Positions 1 to 6,911 of a stretch of 13,892 nt of DNA are shown here, piece after piece. Numbering within the stretch: the stretch's first letter is position 1; each line of letters opens with the position of its first letter. The notes beneath the pieces are model-generated. The model was given only the letters and a program-made list of their open reading frames with translations. It had not been told where the DNA came from and made no database searches. This stretch comes from an uncultured Clostridia bacterium (GTDB taxonomy: Bacteria > Bacillota > Clostridia > Lachnospirales > CAG-274), in assembly GCA_910579745.1 (NCBI GenBank), contig CAJTVH010000063.1, positions 1 through 13,892 of the forward strand, in the 5' to 3' direction. The position numbers and the translations under genes are program-made.

Positions 1-722
1 GCGGAAAAGTATACATAAGCGTTACTGATGACGGAAAGGGACTTAATAAAGAAAAGCTTTATCAAAAGGCTTTAAGCAACGGTCTTATATCGAACAAGGA
101 AATAACGGAATTTACTGACAGCGAGATTTACCGATTTATAACATTACCGGGATTTTCAACTAAAGAAGCGGTTACAGAATATTCCGGAAGAGGCGTCGGG
201 ATGGACGTTGTTGTAAAAAACATTCAGTCTATCGGCGGTAAACTTGAAATAGACAGTATTGAGGGAAAAGGGTCTGTAATGACTCTTGTGATACCTTTAA
301 CTCTTGCTATTATTAACGGTATTGTTGTCCAGGTGGGCGGCTCTTCCTTTGTGGTTGAAACCGCCTCAGTAAAAGAATTTGTAATAATTGAGGAAAAGAA
401 TATTTTGCGAGAACCCAGTGGAGACGAATACATCGTTTTAAGAGGAGAATATTTTCCATTTATACGTCTTAATGAGAAATATAATCTTTCCGCGGCGAAA
501 AATCAAGAAGACGAAGGCATTGTCGTTGTATTGGAGCATGAAAACAGACAGGTTTGCGTTATGATTGATAATTTGCTTCAGGAACAGGAGATAGTTGTCA
601 AGCCTATTCCATCTTATGTAAAACGAGTAAACGGTATTTCCGGCTGTACACAACTTGGAGACGGAAGTATCGCTCTTATTCTGGATATTGCCGGATTAAT
701 ACAGGATGAGGAAAGGAGTTAA
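1..722 (+). CDS. cheA: Chemotaxis histidine kinase CheA, C-terminal part (5' end outside window)
   Basis: This is the 3' end of a cheA gene, open from the left edge (first full codon at base 3) and giving 239 residues. CheA is the cytoplasmic histidine kinase that takes signals from chemoreceptors through CheW and phosphorylates CheY and CheB. The fragment starts in the HATPase domain: the G1 box DDGKGL is at fragment residues 9-14, a lid segment LPGFSTKE at 48-55 and the G2 box GRGVGMDVV at 62-70. From about residue 85 to the end is the CheW-like P5 domain that docks CheW and receptors. An internal ATG at 201 lies inside the G2 box and is not a real start. The stop at 720-722 is 3 nt before the cheW ATG, and the cheW ribosome binding site (GGAAAGGAG) lies in the last cheA codons, so the two are co-transcribed and probably translationally coupled. 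The Hpt, dimerisation and upstream domains are not visible. Confidence 0.95.
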   Translation, partial: GKVYISVTDDGKGLNKEKLYQKALSNGLISNKEITEFTDSEIYRFITLPGFSTKEAVTEYSGRGVGMDVVVKNIQSIGGKLEIDSIEGKGSVMTLVIPLTLAIINGIVVQVGGSSFVVETASVKEFVIIEEKNILREPSGDEYIVLRGEYFPFIRLNEKYNLSAAKNQEDEGIVVVLEHENRQVCVMIDNLLQEQEIVVKPIPSYVKRVNGISGCTQLGDGSIALILDIAGLIQDEERS

Positions 723-725
723 TAT

Positions 726-1265
726 ATGACAGAGCAATTAAATGAGGAACTGTTAGAAGACGAGGATTCCCAAAAAGGAAAGTTTATGACTTTTAGAACA
801 GGGAAGGAATATTTTGGAATAAGCATCAGTTACGTAAATGAGATTATAGGAATGCAGCCTATAACGGCAATGCCAGAGGTGGAAGATTATATAAAGGGTC
901 TTATAAATCTTCGAGGAAAAATTATTCCTGTAATTGACGTTCGTATAAGATTCAAAATGGAGCCTGTAGAATATACAGATAGAACGTGTATTATTGTTAT
1001 AGACGTAAAAAATACTGTTATTGGTTTAATTGTGGAAAAGATAGCTGAGGTAGACACTATAATGGATGAGGATATTGTTCCGCCTCCTAAACTCGGACGC
1101 AAGTTAAACGAGCATGACAAATATGTTTATGGGTTAGCAAGGACAGGGGATACCGTTAAACTACTGTTAGACCCTGAAAAACTTATAAAAGAAGAAGTTT
1201 TAGAGTCTCTTGATGAAATTCATGATGAAGAGGAAGAAGAACAAGAAAACGGAGGTAATTTATAA
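726..1265 (+). CDS. cheW: Chemotaxis coupling protein CheW
   Basis: A 179-residue CheW-domain protein, the cytoplasmic adaptor that links chemoreceptor tips to the CheA P5 domain. The fold is recognisable from the N-terminal strand (KFMTFRTGKEYFGISI, about 19-34), the hallmark NLRGKIIPVIDVR at 61-73 and a C-terminal LLLDPEKL segment near 147-153. It is somewhat longer than a minimal CheW because of an N-terminal acidic leader (about 18 residues) and an acidic tail (residues 159-175, rich in Glu/Asp) after the core. The start is fixed by GGAAAGGAG overlapping the end of cheA. Its stop TAA shares its last A with the ATG of the following receptor gene (TAATG), a strong sign of translational coupling. 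Function is a family assignment; the role of the acidic tail is unknown. Confidence 0.95.
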   Translation: MTEQLNEELLEDEDSQKGKFMTFRTGKEYFGISISYVNEIIGMQPITAMPEVEDYIKGLINLRGKIIPVIDVRIRFKMEPVEYTDRTCIIVIDVKNTVIGLIVEKIAEVDTIMDEDIVPPPKLGRKLNEHDKYVYGLARTGDTVKLLLDPEKLIKEEVLESLDEIHDEEEEEQENGGNL

Positions 1266-3040
1266 TGGGTAAATTTTCAATTCGAAATATGTCGGTAAAG
1301 AAAAAAATTACTGTTTTTAGTGTTATAATGTTAGTTTTTATGCTAATTATCGCGGGTGTAGGTATTTATGTAGCCACAATGATTAACAGCTCAAGAGCGG
1401 CTAGATATAAAGATTATGGTCAAAGCGAGATAATATTACAAAAAGCTTTCGTTGATTTTTGCCAGGTTAAGACTCGTTTGAGAAATTTATTATATGTATT
1501 TGACGATAACCCTTCTAAATATGAAGAGGAACTTAAAAACACAAACAAGTACATAGAGGATATGGACAGGGAACTTGAGGAGTTCTCAAAGGGTCTTGCT
1601 GTTTATACTTCTGATGTTTCGGATGGATACAGAGAACTTAGAAATTATATTAATGAATATGTGGATACAGTTAATAAATCAATTCAATATGTGTCTGAAG
1701 GTAAAATTGAGGACGCTAAAACAATGCTTATAACTCAAGGAATCGCAACTGCCGATAGTGCCGAAGCGGCTCTTGAGTCAATTGTAGCTGAGCTTGAGAA
1801 ACAATCAAGTGCTGAGGACACCAGAATAGCGTCGTTGGTAAACGCTCTTTATATTCTTATTATAGCGGCGAGTATAATAGGCATTGTGATTATGGTAATT
1901 TACGCTCTTATGTTAATAAAAGCGATTACGGTTCCTATGGCTAAGTTATCAATTGTAGCTGACAAGCTCGCTATAGGAGATATAGATGTTGACTGTAGCA
2001 AATATAGTGATGATGATTTGGGAGAATTAATGGATAAATTCTCAGATATGGCCATTTCAACTAAAGAACAAGCTAAAATCGCTGAGAATGTCGCTAAAGG
2101 AAATTTAAATATTCATGTTGAGCCAAGAAGTGAAAAAGACGTTTTAGGAAAAGCGTTTAAAAAACTTATAGCTGATAATAATGGAGCGCTTACGAATATT
2201 AAAGAGGCTTCTTCTCAGATAACAGTTGGTTCAGAACAGGTCGCTAACGCAAGTCAGGCTCTCGCTCAAGGTTCAACAGAACAGGCGAGTGCCCTTGAGG
2301 AAATAACAGCTTCTATTGAGGATATTACAAAACACACAAAAGAAAACGCGGCTGAGGCAAGTTCCGCTAATAATCTTGTAATCAATGTTAAAGACATGGC
2401 TTCAACAGGAAACGATAAAATGCATTCAATGATTGACGCCATGAAAGACATTAATGATTCATCAAATACAATTTCAAAGATTATAAAAACTATCGATGAT
2501 ATTGCTTTCCAAACAAATATTCTTGCTCTTAACGCGGCTGTAGAGGCGGCGAGGGCTGGTGTTCACGGAAAAGGTTTCGCTGTTGTAGCTGAGGAAGTAA
2601 GAAATCTTGCGGCGAAGAGTGCTTCAGCGGCAAGCGAAACAGCGGAGATGATTCAGGACTCTATATATAAGGTTGGCAATGGTACAAAACTCGCTGAAGA
2701 AACAGCTAAATCATTAGATGAGATTGTTAAATCTATTGATGACGTAGCTGATTTAATTGGAAATATTACAGTTTCTTCTAATAATCAAGCTACATCTATT
2801 TCACAGATTGACCAGGCGATTTCACAGGTTGCTTCTGTTGTTCATACAAATGCCGCGACAAGTGAGCAATGCGCGGCTGCCAGTGAGGAATTATCAAATC
2901 AGGCTGTTGAACTTAAAAGACAGCTGGGCAATTATACTCTCGCGTCACAGAAAGGTGTATCTGAGAGTAGTTATTTAGATACTTCTGACAGCAATTTTGA
3001 GGATATTATTTCTCTTGACGGTGGTACTGATAAATATTAA
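1265..3040 (+). CDS. Methyl-accepting chemotaxis protein (membrane chemoreceptor)
   Basis: A 591-residue transmembrane chemoreceptor. TM1 is at about residues 15-38, followed by an extracellular helical ligand-binding region (about 39-188, consistent with a four-helix bundle), and TM2 at about 190-217. A HAMP domain follows (about 213-267), then a second HAMP-like segment (about 268-310, containing AENVAKGNLNIHVEP). The methylation and signalling helices fill 310-560, with the hairpin tip at about 411-449 (IAFQTNILALNAAVEAARAG, then GKGFAVVAEEVRNLA). The tip Glu that usually follows ARAG is Val433 here. There is no CheR/CheB-tethering pentapeptide of the NWETF kind at the C-terminus. The ATG overlaps the cheW stop by one base, with GGAGG seven bases upstream, so cheA, cheW and this receptor form one transcription unit and probably a dedicated signalling array. 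The ligand cannot be inferred. It is the last gene before a terminator. Confidence 0.95.
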   Translation: MGKFSIRNMSVKKKITVFSVIMLVFMLIIAGVGIYVATMINSSRAARYKDYGQSEIILQKAFVDFCQVKTRLRNLLYVFDDNPSKYEEELKNTNKYIEDMDRELEEFSKGLAVYTSDVSDGYRELRNYINEYVDTVNKSIQYVSEGKIEDAKTMLITQGIATADSAEAALESIVAELEKQSSAEDTRIASLVNALYILIIAASIIGIVIMVIYALMLIKAITVPMAKLSIVADKLAIGDIDVDCSKYSDDDLGELMDKFSDMAISTKEQAKIAENVAKGNLNIHVEPRSEKDVLGKAFKKLIADNNGALTNIKEASSQITVGSEQVANASQALAQGSTEQASALEEITASIEDITKHTKENAAEASSANNLVINVKDMASTGNDKMHSMIDAMKDINDSSNTISKIIKTIDDIAFQTNILALNAAVEAARAGVHGKGFAVVAEEVRNLAAKSASAASETAEMIQDSIYKVGNGTKLAEETAKSLDEIVKSIDDVADLIGNITVSSNNQATSISQIDQAISQVASVVHTNAATSEQCAAASEELSNQAVELKRQLGNYTLASQKGVSESSYLDTSDSNFEDIISLDGGTDKY

Positions 3041-3097
3041 TTTTTAGAAATATATATATTTATTTATATTTAGGATTGTTATAAAAATAAGTTAATG

Positions 3098-3137
3098 AAG
3101 TCTTGCGGTGAAGTATTGTGTAAGAGCCGCAAGACTT
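3098..3137 (+). terminator. Rho-independent terminator of the che operon
   Basis: A perfect 11-bp stem pairs AAGTCTTGCGG (3098-3108) with CCGCAAGACTT (3127-3137) around an 18-nt loop. A T-rich run (TTATTATATTT) follows. It lies 57 nt after the receptor stop and would end the cheA-cheW-receptor transcript. Confidence 0.85.
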
Positions 3138-3153
3138 TATTATATTTAAGTTC

Positions 3154-3223
3154 TATAAATTTATATAAAAATAAAAAGCATGAAAAATATCTTTCACGCT
3201 TTTTATTTTTATATAAATTTATA
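3154..3223. terminator. Bidirectional terminator: 26-bp perfect inverted repeat between convergent genes
   Basis: Left arm 3154-3179 and right arm 3198-3223 are exact reverse complements over 26 bp. The core is AAAAAGC...GCTTTTT with A/T-rich flanks that give a U-tract in both directions. Inside, TGAAA (3181-3185) can pair with TTTCA (3192-3196), leaving one A-C mismatch (3180/3197) on the + strand RNA. On the - strand RNA the same position becomes a G-U pair, so the hairpin is continuous there. This suggests that its main job is to end the - strand ylbF-like/RNase J transcript while also backing up the che terminator. Confidence 0.85.
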
Positions 3224-3234
3224 ACTTATTAAAT
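3213..3234. repeat. 22-nt direct repeat, copy 1
   Basis: These 22 bases are identical to 3702-3723. The shared core is AAATTTATAACTTATT. This copy lies just past the stop of the ylbF-like gene and overlaps the right arm of the bidirectional terminator. Read on the - strand, each copy is at the 3' end of a gene. Confidence 0.7.
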
Positions 3235-3242
3235 TATATTAT

Positions 3243-3584
3243 TTAAACGTCAAAATCAAGACTGCATTCTCTTGTTATGCGATTATATATACTTCCTATT
3301 AATTTTGCGAGAATTTGCTCGTTTTCAAGGAAAGTTTTGACATTTTCATTTAAAATTAACTTATGATATTGTTGACTAATACTTTTTTCATAATCAAAAG
3401 GAACATTTTCGCCGGTATTTTTTTTCTTTTGCAAATCTATATGAAGTTTTTTAAATTCACGAACTTTAAAATATAATTCAGAATCTTTTTTTATATGTTC
3501 TCTTGAAATTAAATAATCTTTATAATATTTACTGTTTTTTATAGCGTTTGTAAGATTATCAGATAATTTAAACAATTCCTCCAT
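3243..3584 (-). CDS. YlbF-family protein (RNA-turnover/competence cofactor family)
   Basis: A small 113-residue, mostly helical, charged soluble protein with the layout of the YlbF/YmcA (Com_YlbF) family: an N-terminal amphipathic helix (MEELFKLSDNLTNAIKNS), a Lys/Glu-rich middle (about 27-56, VREFKKLHIDLQKKK) and a C-terminal helix (about 82-108, FLENEQILAKLIGSIYNRI). In Bacillus subtilis, YlbF, YmcA and YaaT form a complex that supports RNase Y-dependent mRNA processing; whether this protein acts the same way is inference. The ATG at 3584 is chosen over a longer frame reaching 3632 because GGAGG (3594-3598) sits 9 nt upstream of it, while the longer start has no ribosome binding site. It lies 133 nt downstream of RNase J on the same strand and ends at a strong terminator. 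It could share the RNase J transcript or use its own weak promoter in the gap. Confidence 0.8.
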   Translation of the reverse strand: MEELFKLSDNLTNAIKNSKYYKDYLISREHIKKDSELYFKVREFKKLHIDLQKKKNTGENVPFDYEKSISQQYHKLILNENVKTFLENEQILAKLIGSIYNRITRECSLDFDV

Positions 3585-3701
3585 AAATTTAAACCTCCGC
3601 AAATATAGTAAGGACATATACAAATTATTCAAGTTATGCCGAAATGTGTTGAAAAATGAAATTAATAAGTTTCCGAAATTTTGTCTCTGTTTAATTAAAC
3701 A

Positions 3702-3723
3702 ATAAATTTATAACTTATTAAAT
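3702..3723. repeat. 22-nt direct repeat, copy 2
   Basis: This is the second exact copy of the repeat at 3213-3234. It covers the TAA stop of the RNase J gene (3718-3720) and the bases just after it. No strong GC-rich hairpin with a U-tract is seen here, so RNase J transcripts may read on into the ylbF-like gene. Confidence 0.7.
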
Positions 3724-5388
3724 ATCCATAATTATAGGTAAAATCATAGGGCTTCTTTTCGTTTTATGCCAAAGAAAATCTCTGAGGGTATCTTTTATAA
3801 GAGTTTTTATATATGACCATTCATTTATATTTTTTTGTTCACATTTAAAGAGAGCGTCTTTTACAACGCTTTTGGCTTCATCCATAAGCTCTTCCGATTC
3901 TCTTACATAGACAAATCCTCTTGATATTATATCGGGACCTGAAAGCATTCTTCCAGTTTCTCTTTCCATAGACACAACAACTATCATAAGCCCGTCTTGA
4001 GAAAGATGTTTTCTGTCACGCAGAACAATATTTCCTACATCGCCTACGCCGAGACCATCCACAAGGACCTGTCCAGAGGGAACAGTACCATTTAATTTAG
4101 CGTTGTCACGACCTACTTCCAAAATATCTCCTATACCCATAAGAAAAATATTTTTTTTATCCATACCCATCGTACGAGCAAGTTTTTCGTGGGCTTTTAG
4201 ATGTTTATACTCTCCATGAACGGGTATAAAGAATTTTGGTTTTAAAAGAGCGTGAAGAAGCTTAATCTCTTCTTGTCTGGCGTGTCCCGAAACATGAACA
4301 TCCATTATACCGTCATATATAACATCCGCGCCTTTTTTTAAAAGCTCGTTTATTACTTTATAAATAGCTTTCTCATTACCAGGAATAGGACTTGAACTTA
4401 TTATTATTTTGTCATTTGGTTTTACCTCTATTTGCTTATGGTCGTTTGAGGCAATTCTTGAGAGGGCGGACATTGTTTCGCCTTGACTTCCTGTTGTTAT
4501 TATAACAAGCTGGTTATCTGTGTAATTTTTAATTTCTCCTATATCAATCATTGTGTTTTGGGGAACATTTAAATATCCGAGTTCACAGGCTGTTTTTACA
4601 ACATTTGACATACTTCTTCCAACGACGGCGACTTTCCTCTTTCTTTTTGCCGCCGAATTTATAATCTGTTGTATACGGTCTATGTTTGAGGAAAAAGTCG
4701 CCACAAGTATACGTTGGTCTTCAGAGTCTTGAAAAATTTCCTCAAAAATTACGCCGACGGTTCTTTCACTCATTGTATATCCCGGATGTTCAACATTTGT
4801 ACTTTCACATAAAAATAGAAGAACACCTTTTTTTCCGAGTTCAGCGAATCTTTGTAAGTCTATCATTTTACCCTGGATAGGTGTATAGTCTATTTTAAAA
4901 TCACCCGAATGTACAACAACTCCTATAGGAGTTGTTATAGCGAAAGCGACGGAGTCAGCTATGCTATGATTTGTTCTTATAAACTCAACTTTAAAGACAC
5001 CAAGTTTTATTATTTCACCAGCGGAAACGGAAAAACGCTCGACTTTATTTAATATATTGTGTTCTTTGAGTTTATTTTCGACCAATCCAATTGTTAATTT
5101 TGTTCCATAAATAGGAACGTTTACTTCTTTCAAAAAATATGGCAGACCACCTATATGATCTTCGTGGCCATGGGTTAAAACAACACCTTTTATTTTTTCT
5201 CTATTTCTTATAAGATATGAATAATCGGGAATAACAAGGTCTATACCCAACATATCGTCCTCAGGAAAAGCGATACCGCAATCGACAATTAAAATTTCGT
5301 TATTGTATTCAAACGCAGTTATATTTTTTCCTATTTCATGTAATCCGCCCAATGGTATAATTTTGAGCTTTGAATTTCTGCCTGCCAA
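3718..5388 (-). CDS. rnj: Ribonuclease J (beta-CASP metallo-beta-lactamase RNase)
   Basis: A 556-residue RNase J, the usual family length. RNase J is a cytoplasmic, zinc-dependent 5'-to-3' exoribonuclease and endonuclease that matures and degrades mRNA and rRNA in Bacillota. The N-terminus (SKLKIIPLGGLHEIGKN, 6-22) is typical. The metallo-beta-lactamase metal motif is THGHEDHIGG with His73, His75, Asp77 and His78. Further ligands are His141 (RTNHSIADS) and Asp163 (HSGDFKID). The beta-CASP part follows, with TTGSQGE near 298-304, SGHARQEE at 367-374 and His391 in PVHGEYKHL. The C-terminal domain runs from about 450 to the end. All expected catalytic residues are present. The start codon is TTG (5386-5388), supported by GGAGG at 5396-5400 with 7-nt spacing; the ATG and GTG just upstream are out of frame. 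The ylbF-like gene lies downstream on the same strand. Confidence 0.96.
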   Translation of the reverse strand: MAGRNSKLKIIPLGGLHEIGKNITAFEYNNEILIVDCGIAFPEDDMLGIDLVIPDYSYLIRNREKIKGVVLTHGHEDHIGGLPYFLKEVNVPIYGTKLTIGLVENKLKEHNILNKVERFSVSAGEIIKLGVFKVEFIRTNHSIADSVAFAITTPIGVVVHSGDFKIDYTPIQGKMIDLQRFAELGKKGVLLFLCESTNVEHPGYTMSERTVGVIFEEIFQDSEDQRILVATFSSNIDRIQQIINSAAKRKRKVAVVGRSMSNVVKTACELGYLNVPQNTMIDIGEIKNYTDNQLVIITTGSQGETMSALSRIASNDHKQIEVKPNDKIIISSSPIPGNEKAIYKVINELLKKGADVIYDGIMDVHVSGHARQEEIKLLHALLKPKFFIPVHGEYKHLKAHEKLARTMGMDKKNIFLMGIGDILEVGRDNAKLNGTVPSGQVLVDGLGVGDVGNIVLRDRKHLSQDGLMIVVVSMERETGRMLSGPDIISRGFVYVRESEELMDEAKSVVKDALFKCEQKNINEWSYIKTLIKDTLRDFLWHKTKRSPMILPIIMDI

Positions 5389-5400
5389 GCAAACACCTCC

Positions 5401-5754
5401 ATTATATTTTTAAGAAAGCTTTGATTAATCTACCGAAACGGTTTTCGAAAAATACTGGTTTATGGATAAGTCAAAAAATATTTTTATGGGGAACTTTATG
5501 TTATTAAGATTTAAAATTATTTTTTGATACTTGAATTAATCGGCCATTTATTCAGTTAAAACTTTTTATTTGATTTAAAAAGAAAAGTTATATTTAAAAC
5601 CATAAAAGATTAATTAATCAATTATTCCTTAATTTAACAAACGTACTTATATAAAAAACCATAAAATAATCATAATACAACTTTTATAAGTCTTATTATA
5701 TATTTTATAAATTATTTTTTATTGTTTTATTATAATAATTTTACGCATTGCGAT
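5401..5754. other. AT-rich leader/intergenic region upstream of RNase J
   Basis: No gene is seen in these roughly 350 bases. The region must hold the RNase J promoter, but no clear -35/-10 pair stands out against the AT background. On the - strand a TTGACT (5467-5472) lacks a well-spaced -10. A small dyad, CGAAA-CGGT-TTTCG (5434-5447), lies 46 nt upstream of the start. Two imperfect copies of an AAAACCATAAAA-type stretch occur near 5596 and 5657, about 60 bp apart. Confidence 0.5.
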
Positions 5755-5783
5755 AAAAAACTTTGAACAATTTATCAAAGTTT
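5755..5783 (-). terminator. Rho-independent terminator of the ireB-ruvX-DUF1292 operon
   Basis: On the - strand, AAACTTTGA (5783-5775) pairs with TCAAAGTTT (5766-5758) around an 8-nt loop and runs into a TTTTTT tract ending at 5755. The stem is 9 bp but low in GC. It lies about 50 nt beyond the DUF1292 stop, in the right place to end this operon before the RNase J leader. Confidence 0.7.
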
Positions 5784-5834
5784 CAATAAAATAATACGAG
5801 CAGAGTGTTATGTTTATAAATGTCTGTATATTTA

Positions 5835-6149
5835 CTAAAAATTCATTTCATAATCCGTTTCATTATCATGGAAAAGTACACTGACTTTTTTAAATTCATC
5901 ATCATTTTCAACAAACTCGTAATAAGAAAATTCATTATCGGAATTTATTTCTTTTAAAATTGCCGCTTCTGGCTCATCTAAATCAACATCTTTCGCTGAA
6001 ACAACAAGAAGGTATTTTGTCTTATTATTTTCAATAGCGTCAATAACAACAAAATCTGTCTCAATTCCGTCCTCGTCTGTCAATGTTATTGTTTCGTAAG
6101 TTTCGTCATCTTCAAAAAAATCACTTAATTCGTTATCTTTATTTTCCAT
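5835..6149 (-). CDS. DUF1292 family protein (YrzB-like)
   Basis: A 104-residue, very acidic soluble protein matching the DUF1292 pattern: ITLTDEDGIETDFVVIDAIE (21-40), KYLLVVSAKD (45-54), then an acidic run and EFSYYEFVENDDEFKKV (73-89). DUF1292 proteins are small beta-rich proteins of unknown function that occur with ireB and ruvX in many Bacillota, as here. The start is supported by GGGAG (6159-6163) with 9 nt before the ATG. It ends in TAG. The 62-nt gap to ruvX contains no evident terminator, so it is probably the last gene of the ireB operon. No function can be stated from the sequence. Confidence 0.88.
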   Translation of the reverse strand: MENKDNELSDFFEDDETYETITLTDEDGIETDFVVIDAIENNKTKYLLVVSAKDVDLDEPEAAILKEINSDNEFSYYEFVENDDEFKKVSVLFHDNETDYEMNF

Positions 6150-6211
6150 ATCAAAAATCTCCCGATTTTATATTTTTGCAATACTGAATTAATTCTTTTA
6201 ATAATAAAAAA

Positions 6212-6634
6212 TTAGTTTACTCTACTGTCAAGATAACCCTGCAATATAAATACAGCGGCCATTTTATCTATAACTTGTTTCCTTTTTTTTCTGCTTAAAT
6301 CAGCCTCAAGAAGTCTTTTTTCCGCGGCCACCGTACTAAGTCTTTCGTCCCATAAAATAATCTCGATTTTAAATGTTTTTTCAAGACGAGTTTTAAAAGC
6401 TTCTGTTTTCTCGCATCTCTCGCCTATAGTATTGTTCATATTTTTAGGATAACCCATAACTATTTTTTCGATACTGTATTCTTTAATAAGTTCTCCGATT
6501 CTCTCAATACTGTATTTTAAATTGTTTTCTTCTTTTCTCTTTATTATCTCAACGCCTTGGGCTGTCCAGCCAAAAGGGTCGCTTACAGCGACGCCTATAT
6601 TTTTTTCACCAAAATCAATTCCTAATATACGCAC
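6212..6634 (-). CDS. ruvX: RuvX/YqgF-family pre-16S rRNA nuclease, Holliday-junction-resolvase-like
   Basis: A 140-residue YqgF protein with an RNase H-like fold. The family trims the 5' end of 16S rRNA precursor in the cytoplasm; a resolvase role was proposed from fold similarity. Visible motifs are RILGIDFGEKNIGVAVSDP (2-20, catalytic Asp7), VMGYPKNMN (59-67), LWDERLST (94-101) and DKMAAVFILQGYLD (123-136, catalytic Asp123), all at normal spacing and full length. The start codon is GTG (6632-6634), with an AAAGGA ribosome binding site before it. It begins 4 nt after the ireB stop, so the two are surely co-transcribed and probably coupled. Confidence 0.95.
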   Translation of the reverse strand: MRILGIDFGEKNIGVAVSDPFGWTAQGVEIIKRKEENNLKYSIERIGELIKEYSIEKIVMGYPKNMNNTIGERCEKTEAFKTRLEKTFKIEIILWDERLSTVAAEKRLLEADLSRKKRKQVIDKMAAVFILQGYLDSRVN

Positions 6635-6638
6635 AGAA

Positions 6639-6911
6639 TTATCCTTTCAAATTGTTATTAAGGTAATAGGTTACAAGTTCCTCAAGAAGTTCATCTCTCT
6701 CAATTTTGCTGATATTGCTTCTCGCGTTTTTATGACTTGTTATATATGTCGGGTCGCCTGAAAGAATATATCCGACAATTTGATTTACAGGATTATATCC
6801 CTTATCGGTCAAAGCTGAGAAAACGTTTGACAAAATTTCGTTTGCCTGACTTCTTTCATTTTTATTTGGGTTAGCGATTTTTTGAGTTTCAGAAATATTT
6901 TTTTCTTTCAA
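6639..6911 (-). CDS. ireB: IreB/ReoM family regulatory protein (DUF965)
   Basis: A 90-residue protein with the diagnostic DUF965 block KGYNPVNQIVGYILSGDP (37-54), then TYITSHKNAR (55-64) and ERDELLEELVTYYL (71-84). In Enterococcus faecalis, IreB is a substrate of the Ser/Thr kinase IreK and affects cephalosporin resistance. The Listeria homologue ReoM controls ClpCP-dependent degradation of MurA, linking kinase signalling to peptidoglycan synthesis. Phosphorylated threonines in those proteins are near the N-terminus; here the candidates are Ser7 and Thr9. The start is taken as TTG (6909-6911) because a perfect AGGAGG (6921-6926) sits 9 nt upstream. A longer frame starting with ATG at 6938 would run through that ribosome binding site and adds residues foreign to the family. 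First gene of the operon. Confidence 0.95.
   Translation of the reverse strand: MKEKNISETQKIANPNKNERSQANEILSNVFSALTDKGYNPVNQIVGYILSGDPTYITSHKNARSNISKIERDELLEELVTYYLNNNLKG

Noticed and set aside
201..722. Separate 173-residue CheW-like gene starting at ATG 201
   Set aside because: The frame is open back to the left edge and the upstream part encodes the CheA ATP-binding boxes. The ATG is the Met within the G2 box.
2757..2978. 73-codon + strand frame within the receptor gene
   Set aside because: It is in another frame of a clear chemoreceptor signalling domain and carries no signals of its own.
5430..5750. Phage/IS remnant or CRISPR-like repeats upstream of RNase J
   Set aside because: The repeated AAAACCATAAAA stretches are imperfect, only two in number and AT-rich. 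No terminal inverted repeats, transposase fragments or regular spacers are present.
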